Positions 1 to 8,806 of a DNA stretch of 64,000 nt are shown one piece after another; the stretch's first letter is position 1; every line of letters begins with the position of its first letter. Location: the NCBI GenBank assembly GCA_963707135.1, contig CAVPOY010000001.1:277495-341494 (forward strand). Reading direction: 5' to 3'. The notes beneath the pieces are model-generated. The model ran no database searches. It was not told the origin of the DNA and saw only the letters and a list, made by a program, of their open reading frames with translations. Source of the stretch: JBGSTR01 sp963707135 (lineage in GTDB: Bacteria > Pseudomonadota > Gammaproteobacteria > Chromatiales > Chromatiaceae). A program made the translations under genes and the position numbers.

Positions 1-46
1 ACGGGGCGGCTCGCGGGCGCCTGCGGAAACTTGGGAGGCGACGTTG

Positions 47-1606
47 GTGAACCGCGTGGTTTGGCGGCGAGTTTCCGCGGTCTGTTTGCTATTGCTCGCG
101 GTCGCAGGACAGGCCGGCGCCGCGGCAATAGCGGGACCACCCCAGGACGGACCCGCGCTGATCCTGCCGAAGCAGCTGCAGTGGCTGAACGTGGAACGCC
201 CGCTGACCCCCGCCGATCTGAGGGGAAAGGTGGTGATCCTCGATTTCTGGACCTACGGCTGCATCAACTGCATCCACGTCGCCGAGGAACTGCGGCGTCT
301 CGAAGGGCGATTCGGCAACCGACTGGCGGTGATCGGTGTCCACTCGCCCAAGTTCGACAACGAGAAAAACCTGGAAACACTGCGCAACATCGTCGTGCGG
401 CTCGACCGCCGTCACCCGATCCTGAACGACCCGGAATGGGGCCTGATGAATCACTACCGGGTCCGGGCCTGGCCGACCCTGGCCCTGTTCGCGCCCGATG
501 GGAGCTGGGTCGGAAAGGTCAGCGGCGAAGGTAACGAGACCCGGCTTGCAGGGGCCATCGAACGGCTGCTCGCGGACTTCGAGGGGCGCCTCGACGATCG
601 GCCGCTGCCCATCGCGCTGGAGAAGAAGCGCTTCGCCGCGTCGCTGCTCGCTGCGCCCGGCAAGATCGCGGTATCCGGCGACGGTGCACGGGTCGCTGTT
701 AGCGATACGCTGCACCACCGCGTCATACTGGCAGATTCCGATGGCCGGATCCTGCTGACGATCGGCGACGGGGAGGCGGGTTTCGCCGATGGCCCAGCGG
801 AAAAGGCTCGGTTCAACGCCCCGCAGGGGCTGGCATTCAGCGACGAAGCGTTGCTGGTCGCGGACTCGGGCAACCACTCGATTCGCCGGGTGGACCTTAA
901 GACCGCAAAGGTCCGAACCCTGGCCGGTACCGGTCGAGTCGGGCTGTCATCCGAGGATGGCGAGCAGGACGCGCTGGGCGTCGACCTGCGTTCCCCCTGG
1001 GACTTGGCCGTCAAGGGAGACGAGGTCTACATCGCGATGGCCGGCGACCACCGGATCTGGGAGCTTGGCTTGACGCTGGGCAAGATGCGCCCCTACGCGG
1101 GTTCCGGGCGGGAGGGTATCGCGACCGGCGATCTGGACGAGGCGAGTTTTAGCCAACCGAGCGGTCTGGCGCTGATCGGGTCGGACCTCTACGTCGCCGA
1201 TGCCGAGGCGTCCGCGATCCGACGCATCCGCATGGAGCCCGGCAGCGTGGAGAACGTCGTCGGCAAAGGGCTGTTCGATTTCGGCGACCGGGACGGGGAC
1301 CTGAAGAGGGCACTCCTGCAGCATGCCTCGGGTATCGCGGCGCTCCCGGACGGGCGCTTGGCCGTCGCCGATACCTACAACCACAAGATCAAGCTGATCG
1401 ACCTCGGTGCCGGCAAGGTGACGACCATCCTCGGAACTGGTGCTCCGGGCTCGCGGCTCGCCGGCCGTGCGGACACGGAGCTGAATGAGCCCGGCGGCTT
1501 GGCCATCCTGAACGGGTGGATACTGGTGGCGGATACCAACAACCACCGGATCATCGCGGTGGACCCGGACTCGGGCGACCCCGTCCTGTGGCCGCTCGGA
1601 CAGTGA
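47..1606 (+). CDS. Exported thioredoxin-fold/NHL-repeat protein (NHLRC2-like)
   Basis: About 519 residues. A hydrophobic N-terminal segment ending in an Ala-rich stretch looks like a signal peptide. A TlpA/thioredoxin-like domain follows (about residues 35-165) with the redox motif CINC in YGCINCIH. The rest (about 200-515) is a beta-propeller of NHL-type repeats with recurring VADTxNHxI-like motifs such as VADTYNHKIKLID and VADTNNHRIIAVD. Family members of this build are called NHL repeat/thioredoxin proteins, and their substrate is not established. I prefer the GTG at 47 because GGGAGG sits eight bases upstream; a TTG at 44 is also in frame. It is convergent with the regulator gene at 1805. 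A periplasmic thiol-redox role is inferred only from the motif and signal peptide. Confidence 0.85.
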   Translation: MNRVVWRRVSAVCLLLLAVAGQAGAAAIAGPPQDGPALILPKQLQWLNVERPLTPADLRGKVVILDFWTYGCINCIHVAEELRRLEGRFGNRLAVIGVHSPKFDNEKNLETLRNIVVRLDRRHPILNDPEWGLMNHYRVRAWPTLALFAPDGSWVGKVSGEGNETRLAGAIERLLADFEGRLDDRPLPIALEKKRFAASLLAAPGKIAVSGDGARVAVSDTLHHRVILADSDGRILLTIGDGEAGFADGPAEKARFNAPQGLAFSDEALLVADSGNHSIRRVDLKTAKVRTLAGTGRVGLSSEDGEQDALGVDLRSPWDLAVKGDEVYIAMAGDHRIWELGLTLGKMRPYAGSGREGIATGDLDEASFSQPSGLALIGSDLYVADAEASAIRRIRMEPGSVENVVGKGLFDFGDRDGDLKRALLQHASGIAALPDGRLAVADTYNHKIKLIDLGAGKVTTILGTGAPGSRLAGRADTELNEPGGLAILNGWILVADTNNHRIIAVDPDSGDPVLWPLGQ

Positions 1607-1689
1607 GCGGCGGGCGCCATCCTGCCCCGCAATCAGGGCCCTGATCGGGCTCGTCGCGGACCGGCTGATACAGCAATGCTCCCGCCCTT

Positions 1690-1722
1690 GTAGGTTGCGG
1701 GTGAGCGGAGCGAACCCCAACG
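1690..1722. repeat. REP-like palindromic element
   Basis: Imperfect palindrome of about 33 bases in the convergent gap 1607-1804: GTTGCGGG, then TGAGCGGAGCGAA, then CCCCAAC. It closely resembles the dispersed GTAGGTTGGGTGAGC...GCGAACCCAAC elements found between genes in many proteobacteria. I see only one copy in this window, so its repeat nature is inferred from resemblance. The rest of the gap shows nothing recognisable. Confidence 0.5.
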
Positions 1723-1804
1723 ATCGGGCTGCGTGCCGATCCTGGGTCCGCGCGGCGGCGAAGCAGGCGCGGGTACCCACCAAGGCGCCGTCGGGCCTCG
1801 GGGC

Positions 1805-2716
1805 TCAGTCTTGCCCCCAGACCAGCTTCCCCGAGTCGCCCAGGTCATAGCCGCCGAGGGTCTCCGCCCAGGCGAGGGTGTGCGGATCCCTGAGCCGTTC
1901 GACGAGCTGCTGGAACAGCTGGCGGAAGTAGACGCCACGCGCCAGGGCGATGTCGAAGCACTCCCAACCGGTGGGAACGAAAGCGAGTCCGTTCTCGGCC
2001 GCCGCGGCACGGGCGCCCGGCGCGATATCGGCGATTCCCAGGGAGATGCAGACCGCCGCATCACGCTCCGACAGGGCTTCCGTGGTGATCTGTAGCTGGT
2101 CCAGGGCGACCCCGTGCCGGGCCAGGGTCTCGGCGAGGAAGCGACGCGTCCCGGCACCGTCCTGGCGCATGGCCCAGCGCAGCGGCCGGGACAGCAGTTC
2201 GGCGACGCCGACGCCCGGTTGGACCAGGTCCGGCCGGAGGATTAGCCCCTGCTCGCGCCGGAAGGCCCGGATCAGCACCCAGCGACGGTAGCCCCCGTAT
2301 TGACTCAGTAGGGCGGGGTGGCGCAGATGGCTCTCCTCGCTCGGACCCCAATGGACGGCGCAGGCGTCCGCACGGCCCGCCTGGAGCAGCTCGAGCCCGA
2401 GCCGGGTACCCGTGGGCGTGTAGCTGACCAGCCCGCGCGGCCCGGTGTCCCGGGCCAGTGACATCACCATGCGGTGCAGCAGCGGGTCGTCGCTGCCGGC
2501 GACCAGGAGCCGGTCGTTGAGCAGGCCGCCGTGGCTCGACTCGAGCATCCAGCGGTCGATCAGCTCCCGCGGGAACATCCATTTTCCGGTGACCTTGGTG
2601 CCCGGAATACGCCCGTCCGCGACCAGCGCGTAGACCTTCTTCTCGTTCAGGTTCAGGTACTCCGAGACCTGCCTGACGTCCAGAAAGCGGGGCTGGTCCA
2701 CGGAGAATGCCGACAC
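1805..2716 (-). CDS. HTH (excisionase/MerR-like) plus PBP-like ligand domain regulator
   Basis: 303 residues, GTG start. Residues about 10-58 match the excisionase-type helix-turn-helix: LDVRQVSEYLNLNEKKVYALVADGRIPGTKVTGKW. The rest (about 70-295) is a periplasmic-binding-protein-like domain of the kind linked to molybdate/tungstate sensing: GSDDPLLHRM, then RADACAVHWG, then AVCISLGIADIAPGA. There is no signal peptide, so it acts in the cytoplasm. It is the last gene of the leftward moaA-fdhD operon, 21 bases after fdhD. A role as a one-component regulator of molybdenum or formate dehydrogenase genes is an inference from this context. The ligand is unknown. Confidence 0.85.
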   Translation of the reverse strand: MSAFSVDQPRFLDVRQVSEYLNLNEKKVYALVADGRIPGTKVTGKWMFPRELIDRWMLESSHGGLLNDRLLVAGSDDPLLHRMVMSLARDTGPRGLVSYTPTGTRLGLELLQAGRADACAVHWGPSEESHLRHPALLSQYGGYRRWVLIRAFRREQGLILRPDLVQPGVGVAELLSRPLRWAMRQDGAGTRRFLAETLARHGVALDQLQITTEALSERDAAVCISLGIADIAPGARAAAAENGLAFVPTGWECFDIALARGVYFRQLFQQLVERLRDPHTLAWAETLGGYDLGDSGKLVWGQD

Positions 2717-2737
2717 GCTGCCGAGTCCTGACCCGCG

Positions 2738-3661
2738 TCAGCTCCGGCGACGCTCGGGGTCTGGGCGGGCGTCGAACATCACCCGGTCGGCGCCGTTGTA
2801 GATCAGGAAGTGCCGGCCCTTGGCCCGGGCGATCATGGTCACGCCGACCTTGCGGGCAAACTCCAGGCCCTTCTGGGTCACCCCGGAGCGGGACAGCAGC
2901 ACCGGGATCCCCATCTGGGCGACCTTGATGACCATCTCCGAGGTCAGGCGGCCGGTCGTATAGAAGACACGGTCCGCGCCCTCGATGGCGTTCAACCACA
3001 TGAAGCCGGCGACCGCGTCCGCGGCATTGTGGCGGCCCACGTCCTCGACGAAGAGGTCGATTCGGGGCTCGGGCCGGGCCGGGTCGCCCGCGAAACCGCA
3101 CAGGGCGCAGCCATGCACGGCGCCGGCGCGCCGGTAGACCTCGTTGAAGTCGTTTAGGGCGTCCAGCAGGTGATAGATCCGCGATTGGCGCAGCGTGATG
3201 CGCGGCAGCTCCAGCCGGTCCAGCCAGTCGGTGATCCGTCCGAAGACCGTGCCCTGACCGCAGCCGCTGGTGACGGTGCGGTGCCTGAGCTTGTCATCGA
3301 GGTCGCCGACGCCGTCGAAGGTGGTGACGTCGCAGCGCTCCCGTGCCCAGTCGACTCGAACCGAGTAGACGGATTCGAGGCAAGGCACGAGCCGCTGGCC
3401 GCGCAGGTACCCCAGGACCAGCAGCTCGGGGTGGGTCCCCAGGGTCATCAGGGTGACGACCTCGCGCTCGTCGATGTAGAGGGTCAGCGGCTGCTCACCA
3501 GCGATCTGGCCCTCGCGCGGCTCGCCATACTCATCCACCGCGATGACCGGGAACGAGGGCTTCAGCCCGGCCTCCGAGAGCGACGGCAGATAGCGCGCGC
3601 CCTCCGGTAGTTCCTCGTCGGCGGCATCCGCGGGACTCGCAGCAACCGCGGCGGTAGGCAT
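2738..3661 (-). CDS. fdhD: Formate dehydrogenase accessory sulfurtransferase FdhD
   Basis: FdhD carries sulfur from a cysteine desulfurase to the Mo-bis-MGD cofactor of formate dehydrogenase. Family signatures are present: TSGCGQGTVFG near residue 131, the active-site pair CALC (Cys185, Cys188), VEDVGRHNAADAV, and FYTTGRLTSEMV followed by MGIPVLLSRSGVT. The ATG at 3661 has AGAGGT seven bases upstream. An in-frame GTG at 3718, one base past the moaA stop, would add 19 residues of low-complexity sequence. The product is about 307 residues, normal for the family. It sits between moaA and the PBP-like regulator and faces the formate dehydrogenase cluster, its expected client. Confidence 0.95.
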   Translation of the reverse strand: MPTAAVAASPADAADEELPEGARYLPSLSEAGLKPSFPVIAVDEYGEPREGQIAGEQPLTLYIDEREVVTLMTLGTHPELLVLGYLRGQRLVPCLESVYSVRVDWARERCDVTTFDGVGDLDDKLRHRTVTSGCGQGTVFGRITDWLDRLELPRITLRQSRIYHLLDALNDFNEVYRRAGAVHGCALCGFAGDPARPEPRIDLFVEDVGRHNAADAVAGFMWLNAIEGADRVFYTTGRLTSEMVIKVAQMGIPVLLSRSGVTQKGLEFARKVGVTMIARAKGRHFLIYNGADRVMFDARPDPERRRS

Positions 3662-3719
3662 CGGGACCTCTGACTCGGGATCGGGCAGGCGCGGCCAGGA
3701 TGTCCCGGGTGCGTTCACC

Positions 3720-4721
3720 TCAGCCGCCGGTAACGCTCATGTGGCGGAAGATCACCGGCTGCGCGCCGAGGTCGAAGTCATGCCCCCGGGGCTTCAGCGA
3801 CATGGCCGCGACGATGGCCTGCTTGACCCGCTCGTCGTCGAGCGGGTTGGCACGCAGCGCACGCCGCAGGTCGGCGGAATACTCCTGCCCGAGACAGAGC
3901 AGCAGCCGGCCCTCGGCGGTGACGCGGACCCGGTTGCAGTCGCCGCAGAAGTTGTGGCTGTGGGGTGAGATGAAGCCCACGCGGTTATCGAAGCCGGCCA
4001 CCCGGAAGTACCTGGACGGCCCGCCGGTGGTCTCGGTGGTCGGCACCAGCTCGAAGTGCGCGGTCAGATCGCGGCGGATCTCGTCACTGGAGTAATAGGC
4101 CTCGGCCCGGTCGTGGTCGCCGATGACCCCGAGCGGCATCTCCTCGATGAAGCTGATGTCGAGGCCGCGATCGAGCGCGAAGCGCACCAGGTCGGCGACC
4201 TCGTCGTGGTTGCGGTGCTTGAGGATCACGCTGTTGAGCTTGATCCGCTCGAAGCCGGCGGTGATGGCGGCGTCGATGCCGTCCAGCGTTTTTCGGATAT
4301 CTCCCAGGCGGGTGATGCGATTGAATCGCCCGGGGTCGAGCGAATCCAGGCTGATGTTGATGCGCGTGACGCCGGCGTCCTTCAGCGCCTGGGCAAAGCG
4401 CGGCAGCTGGGTACCGTTGGTCGTCAGGGTCAGGTCGCGGATAGCCGGCAGCGCGCCGAGCTGCTCGAACAGCCAGATCACGTTTCGCCTCACCAGCGGC
4501 TCTCCGCCGGTGATCCGGAGCTTGGTCACCCCCAGCTCGCCGAAGCACCGCCCGAGCCGCGCGATCTCTTCCAGCGTCAAGAGCTGGCTGCGCGGCAGAA
4601 ACTGCATGTCCTCGGACATGCAGTAGACGCAGCGCAGATCGCAACGGTCCGTGATGGACAGCCGCACGTAGGTGACGTGGCGGCCGAATCGGTCGATGAG
4701 TGCGCCGGGCGGGGAATCCAG
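3720..4721 (-). CDS. moaA: GTP 3',8-cyclase MoaA, start codon uncertain
   Basis: Radical-SAM enzyme of the first step of molybdopterin synthesis. It has the SAM-cluster motif CDLRCVYC and the second cluster in NFCGDCNRVRV...LLLC (C-x2-C-x13-C), and ends in the conserved GG tail. The conserved N-terminal stretch LIDRFGRHVTYVRLSITDRC is encoded up to about 4700. The next in-frame stop is at 4761-4763, and no ATG or TTG lies between it and that stretch. The first GTG (4667) would delete the conserved LIDRFG region. I used the CTG at 4721, giving 333 residues, the normal MoaA length, but its AAGGAG directly abuts the codon. A lost base upstream or a rare start codon are both possible. fdhD follows at once, so the two are likely co-transcribed. 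Confidence 0.9.
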   Translation of the reverse strand: MDSPPGALIDRFGRHVTYVRLSITDRCDLRCVYCMSEDMQFLPRSQLLTLEEIARLGRCFGELGVTKLRITGGEPLVRRNVIWLFEQLGALPAIRDLTLTTNGTQLPRFAQALKDAGVTRINISLDSLDPGRFNRITRLGDIRKTLDGIDAAITAGFERIKLNSVILKHRNHDEVADLVRFALDRGLDISFIEEMPLGVIGDHDRAEAYYSSDEIRRDLTAHFELVPTTETTGGPSRYFRVAGFDNRVGFISPHSHNFCGDCNRVRVTAEGRLLLCLGQEYSADLRRALRANPLDDERVKQAIVAAMSLKPRGHDFDLGAQPVIFRHMSVTGG

Positions 4722-4763
4722 CTCCTTACCCGGACCTTCTGTGCTCGGATCCTTCTTGGCTCA

Positions 4764-5123
4764 GGTTGTGTGGGCTCACGCTTTGTGGCTCCTCGAAGCG
4801 CCGCGGCGCCATCTGGCTCAGGGCAGCAAATCTCATTCCGCGTCCGGGGCATGACTCTGACAGGATGCGCACCGGCTCGCAACCCGCGTCGGACCCGACC
4901 TCCCATGTCTCGGTGGCGACCGGGTCCGCGAGTGGCGGGCGGTACGAAACGCACCAGGCGCCGTGCTCCGACGGAACATTTTGTCCCGTAGGCGAACAGT
5001 GCCGAATCGGTGCGGATTTTCCTTTAGCCCCGCCAGGTCCTCGCCTCGGGTCCTGTGGGAATAGCGCTGGTACGCATATTGCCGCGTTGATCAACTCCAC
5101 CACCGAGCAAGGATCAGGACCCT
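4764..5123. other. Divergent intergenic region between moaA and the DUF3305 gene
   Basis: About 360 bases separating the leftward moaA operon from the rightward formate dehydrogenase cluster. It must hold promoters for both directions. I see no convincing gene, no clear -35/-10 pair and no strong palindrome. Open frames here are GC-driven and lack family resemblance. Confidence 0.5.
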
Positions 5124-5627
5124 ATGTCGGCCGAGTCGAGTCCATCCGACGAGCGTTTCCCGGTAGCCGTCGTCACCGAATGCCGGCAGGTTCAGGGCAA
5201 TCGCTGGCTCCGGGAGCGCTGGCGGGTGGTCTCTGTAACCGTCGGGGCGCACCTCGCAGCGGGCTCGGCAAACCCGCTGCCGATGGCCGACGACGGTAAT
5301 TCCCGGCTTCTGCTCTGGACCGGACTCCAGGTCCGGCTCTACCCGGATGAGGTCGAAAGCTACTACCACAACCTTATGGTCGAGCAGCCCGGGTGTTTTG
5401 TCGTGACCCGCGCCCGGGAGGACGGTGTGCCGGAACCGGTCTTGGTCACGGTCAGCTTCGATGAAGCGCAGGCCTATCAGGAGGCCGACGGTACGGTGGA
5501 TCGCGTCCCGCTTCCGGCGGAACTTTACCGGGCCGCGGAGGCCTTCGTCCTGGAGCACTATGTGCCGGAACCCAGGAAGAAGCGCCGGCTCGAGAACTGG
5601 AAGGAGGGGACAGGTGGCGGACACTGA
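5124..5627 (+). CDS. DUF3305 domain protein of the formate dehydrogenase cluster
   Basis: 167 residues, no signal peptide. The motifs FPVAVVTECRQVQGNRWLRERWRV, LLWTGLQVRLYPDEVESYYHNL and PGCFVVTR are typical of DUF3305 proteins, which occur beside formate dehydrogenase genes together with DUF3306. No biochemical function is assigned. The stop lies inside the start of the DUF3306 gene (14-base overlap), so the two are translationally linked. A role in maturation or regulation of formate dehydrogenase is inferred only from gene order. Confidence 0.85.
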   Translation: MSAESSPSDERFPVAVVTECRQVQGNRWLRERWRVVSVTVGAHLAAGSANPLPMADDGNSRLLLWTGLQVRLYPDEVESYYHNLMVEQPGCFVVTRAREDGVPEPVLVTVSFDEAQAYQEADGTVDRVPLPAELYRAAEAFVLEHYVPEPRKKRRLENWKEGTGGGH

Positions 5628-6360
5628 CGAGGCCAGGCAGGGTTTCCTGGCGCGCTGGTCTCAGCGCAAGACCGGTGCAAGGGCCGGAACCGGCGACGAC
5701 TACGACCCTTTCCACCCGCCCGAGGAAGCGGAGGATGCCGCACTCGGCGTTACCCGTCGCGCCCCGCGGACGGAGCCGCATTTGCGACCGCCGCAAGCGG
5801 TGGAAAACGATCGTAACGACCCGGCGCGGGGCGTTCCGTTCGACGGCCAACGCGAGCCGTACGACGAGGAGGCGTCCGAAGACCGACCCGTTCTGCTGAC
5901 GGACGCGGACATGCCCCCGCTGGACTCGCTCGGGCCGGACTCGGACTACTCCGGATTCCTCTCGCGCGGGGTCTCGCAGGCGCTGCGGCGCCAGGCCCTG
6001 CGCCGGCTATTCAAAAGTCCCCATCTGAATATCGTCGACGGTTTGGACGACTACGCGGAGGACTTCACCGGCCTTGCGCCCCTGGGCGACACCGTAACGG
6101 CTGAAATGCGTTACCGGCTGGAGCAGGCGGCTCGGGTCGCGGCGGCCGGGCTCGAGGCCGATCCCGCCGTTGCGGGGGCCGAGGGCGGGCAGGGCGCCGA
6201 GCCCTATCCGGTGGTCCCGAGCGCCGAGGCGGATCGGGAATGCGACTCCGACGGTGACGCGGCCCGGATCCGCGAAGTCTCGCCGCCAGCGCGAAATACC
6301 GTCCTTTCGGGCCCGGGGTCGGAACAGTCCAATACGGGCCGAGGAGCCCTCGACCGATGA
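5614..6360 (+). CDS. DUF3306 domain protein of the formate dehydrogenase cluster
   Basis: About 248 residues from a GTG at 5614, preceded by AGGAGGGG. The N-terminus EARQGFLARWSQRK and the middle stretch LTDADMPPLDSLGPDSDYSGFLSRGVS with LRRLFKSPHLNIVDGLDDYAEDFT match DUF3306. The acidic linker between them and the C-terminal tail are low in complexity and probably disordered. It overlaps DUF3305 upstream and the ferredoxin gene downstream (ATGA), forming a tight three-gene unit. The function is not known. Its fixed company with formate dehydrogenase suggests an assembly role. Confidence 0.85.
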   Translation: MADTDEARQGFLARWSQRKTGARAGTGDDYDPFHPPEEAEDAALGVTRRAPRTEPHLRPPQAVENDRNDPARGVPFDGQREPYDEEASEDRPVLLTDADMPPLDSLGPDSDYSGFLSRGVSQALRRQALRRLFKSPHLNIVDGLDDYAEDFTGLAPLGDTVTAEMRYRLEQAARVAAAGLEADPAVAGAEGGQGAEPYPVVPSAEADRECDSDGDAARIREVSPPARNTVLSGPGSEQSNTGRGALDR

Positions 6361-7967
6361 ATGCGCCGCCGCTCGTTGGGAGCGAACAGGATCGGGATGC
6401 CCTGAACCGGGGGGCGCGGGAGCAGGCCTCGTCCGACCTCGGCGATCTGCACGGCGACCTGACCGGCATCGTCAGCTACAGCTCGGCCGGGCGGCTCCTG
6501 GTGGTCGGTGAAGACAGGGAACTGGTCGCCCGCGCGGTCGGCCACTGGTCCCCGTTACGGGCATCCGTGCTGTTGCTCGACAACGGCGGGAGGCCGGTAT
6601 CCGGGGTCACAACCTGGCACTCGACCGCGGGGGCGATCGAGCTCGAGGGCTGGCTTGGGGCGTTTCGGCTCAGACTACCCGCCCAGGGGGCCGGCGTGGC
6701 GGTGCACGATCTGGTGCTGGACCTGGGCTCGCGGCCGCTGATCCCCGCCGAGCTGCCGCCCCCTGGGTATGTGACCGCCGACGCGGATTCGCTAAATGAT
6801 GCGATAGCGACCCTGCGGGACCTGGTGGGGCAGTTCCAGAAGCCGCGCTATTTCCGTTACGACCCGGACACGTGCGCCCACGGAATGAAGGGCATGACGG
6901 CGTGCAGGCGTTGCATCGACGCCTGCCCGGCACAGGCCATTACGAGCCTGGTGGAGCGGGTCCGGGTCGAGCCGCACCTTTGCCAGGGCGGCGGCGCTTG
7001 CGCGACGGTCTGTCCGAGCGGCGCCATGACCTACGGCTATCCCGGCGTCGAGTCGGTGCTCGAGCGGGTGCGACGCCTGCTCTCGGGATACCTCGCGGCC
7101 GGCGGGACGGACCCCGTGCTGCTGATCCACGACTCGGAGGGCGGGGCCGAACGGGTCCGTACGCTGATCGAGTCAGGCGGCGCCGGAACGGGTGATCTGC
7201 TCCCACTCGCGGTCGAGGAGGTCGCGAGCCTCGGGATCGAGGCCTGGCTCGCGGCCCTGGCCTACGGGGCGCGGGCGATCCGGTTGGTCGCGCCGCCGGC
7301 GCTGCCCGCGGCTTCACGCCGGTCGATTGACGAGCAGATCGCCATTGCCGGCGCTGTGCTTGACGGGCTCGGCGCCGCGCCGGGTGTGGTTGGCTGGTTC
7401 GACGAGACGGATCCGGGTCCGCTGTTTCCGGAGATCGAGCCGGCGCGCCACGCCTCGGTCGGGGACAAGCGCCAGATTTTCTACGCCGCGCTGGATCATC
7501 TGTACGCTTGCTGCCCGCGGCCGCACCCGCTCGCCGCTCTCCCGGCGGGGGCCCCGTTCGGCACCGCCGCGGTGAACGAGAAGGCGTGCACCCTGTGTCT
7601 CGCCTGCGTGACGGTCTGTCCCGGCAAGGCCCTGCTGGACGGACAGGATGTCCCTCAGCTGCGTTTCCTGGAGGCCAATTGCCTCCAATGCGGCCTGTGC
7701 ACCCGGGCCTGCCCGGAGGACGCGGTCTGGATCACGCCGCGTCTGTTGTTCGACGCCGCCGCGCGGGGCCGCCCCCGTGTCCTGCGGGAAGACGCCCCCT
7801 TCCACTGCGTGAGCTGCGGCAAGCCGTTCGCCACCACCTCGGCGATCGGTCGCATCGGCCAGAGGCTCGCGGGCCACTCCATGTTTGCCGAGCCCGCGTC
7901 GCGGCGCCGGCTGCAGATGTGTGGCGATTGCCGGGTCAAGGACATGATGCGCGGCGGCGAAATATGA
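6357..7967 (+). CDS. Poly-4Fe-4S ferredoxin-type protein of the formate dehydrogenase cluster
   Basis: 536 residues. After an N-terminal domain of about 160 residues there is a ferredoxin region (Cys173, 183, 186, 190 and Cys209, 215, 219). A central part without Cys clusters follows, then a second two-cluster region with CTLCLACVTVCP and CLQCGLCTRACP. A terminal CxxC pair (FHCVSCGKPF and LQMCGDCR) looks like a zinc ribbon or further cluster. No signal peptide or membrane segment is visible, so it should be cytoplasmic. Proteins of this build accompany DUF3305/DUF3306. I infer electron transfer or Fe-S assembly for the FDH module. It overlaps the preceding gene by four bases. Confidence 0.8.
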   Translation: MNAPPLVGSEQDRDALNRGAREQASSDLGDLHGDLTGIVSYSSAGRLLVVGEDRELVARAVGHWSPLRASVLLLDNGGRPVSGVTTWHSTAGAIELEGWLGAFRLRLPAQGAGVAVHDLVLDLGSRPLIPAELPPPGYVTADADSLNDAIATLRDLVGQFQKPRYFRYDPDTCAHGMKGMTACRRCIDACPAQAITSLVERVRVEPHLCQGGGACATVCPSGAMTYGYPGVESVLERVRRLLSGYLAAGGTDPVLLIHDSEGGAERVRTLIESGGAGTGDLLPLAVEEVASLGIEAWLAALAYGARAIRLVAPPALPAASRRSIDEQIAIAGAVLDGLGAAPGVVGWFDETDPGPLFPEIEPARHASVGDKRQIFYAALDHLYACCPRPHPLAALPAGAPFGTAAVNEKACTLCLACVTVCPGKALLDGQDVPQLRFLEANCLQCGLCTRACPEDAVWITPRLLFDAAARGRPRVLREDAPFHCVSCGKPFATTSAIGRIGQRLAGHSMFAEPASRRRLQMCGDCRVKDMMRGGEI

Positions 7968-8118
7968 CCCGGCTCGGTTCACGCCTCGAGGAACCGCGGG
8001 CGATGAGGTCCGGGATGGCCCTGCTAGTCGTGGGCGGTTAGGCGAATTATGGATTATCCGTTCGTTTTGTCCGGATCGCACTGGCGCCGGGATTGCTCCC
8101 TTTGACGAAGAACCCGCG

Positions 8119-8754
8119 ATGAGAGATCTCGCCTTGGATCCTGCATTGAAGTACGCGCCGCGTGGCCTGGCGCCTGAAGACGAGGCGCGAGCCGGAACCT
8201 ATGCCCTGCTCGCCCACGCGCTGCGCCACGCGAGTGGAGCGGAGATCCTGGCTCCCCTGATGGATCTGCCCCCCGCGGACGGCCGGGACGCTTTCGCGCT
8301 CGCCTGGGAGGCCCTGCGGCTGGCGGCGGCTCGAACGGCACCCGATGCGGTCGCGGACGAGTACCATGTCCTCTTCATCGGGCTGGGACGTGGCGAGCTG
8401 GTGCCCTACGGATCCTGGTACCAGACCGGCTTCCTGATGGAGCGGCCGCTCGGGGTACTGCGTGCCGACCTGCGCGCGCTCGGGTTCGAGCGACAGCCGG
8501 GCGTTCGGGAGCCGGAGGATCATGTGGCGGCCCTGTTCGAGGTCATGGCGCAATTGGCACTGGATACCCGAACGGATTCCGTAGAAGGCATCGACCGCCA
8601 GCGGGCCTTTTTCGGGGTCCACCTCGGCGGCTGGGTGGATCGGTTCTTCGCCGATCTGGAGTCCGCGCGGTCGGCCTGCCTGTACCGCTCGGTTGCGCGG
8701 CTTGGCAGTGCCTTCTTCGCGCTGGAGCGGCGCTACCTCGAGATGGATGCCTGA
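8119..8754 (+). CDS. TorD/DmsD-family molybdoenzyme chaperone
   Basis: 211 residues, all-helical in appearance, with the TorD-family pattern DEYHVLFIGLGRGELVPYGSWYQTGFLMERPL and a later EDHVAALFEVMAQLAL. Such proteins bind the Tat signal and apo-form of molybdoenzymes until the cofactor is inserted. It lies 150 bases after the ferredoxin gene and just before the Tat-signal genes at 8807 and 9067, so its client is most likely FdhA. Confidence 0.85.
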   Translation: MRDLALDPALKYAPRGLAPEDEARAGTYALLAHALRHASGAEILAPLMDLPPADGRDAFALAWEALRLAAARTAPDAVADEYHVLFIGLGRGELVPYGSWYQTGFLMERPLGVLRADLRALGFERQPGVREPEDHVAALFEVMAQLALDTRTDSVEGIDRQRAFFGVHLGGWVDRFFADLESARSACLYRSVARLGSAFFALERRYLEMDA

Positions 8755-8806
8755 GACCTGTTTTTCGGCGCCGCCGGTCCCCGGCGGCGCAATCGGAGGA
8801 ATGACC

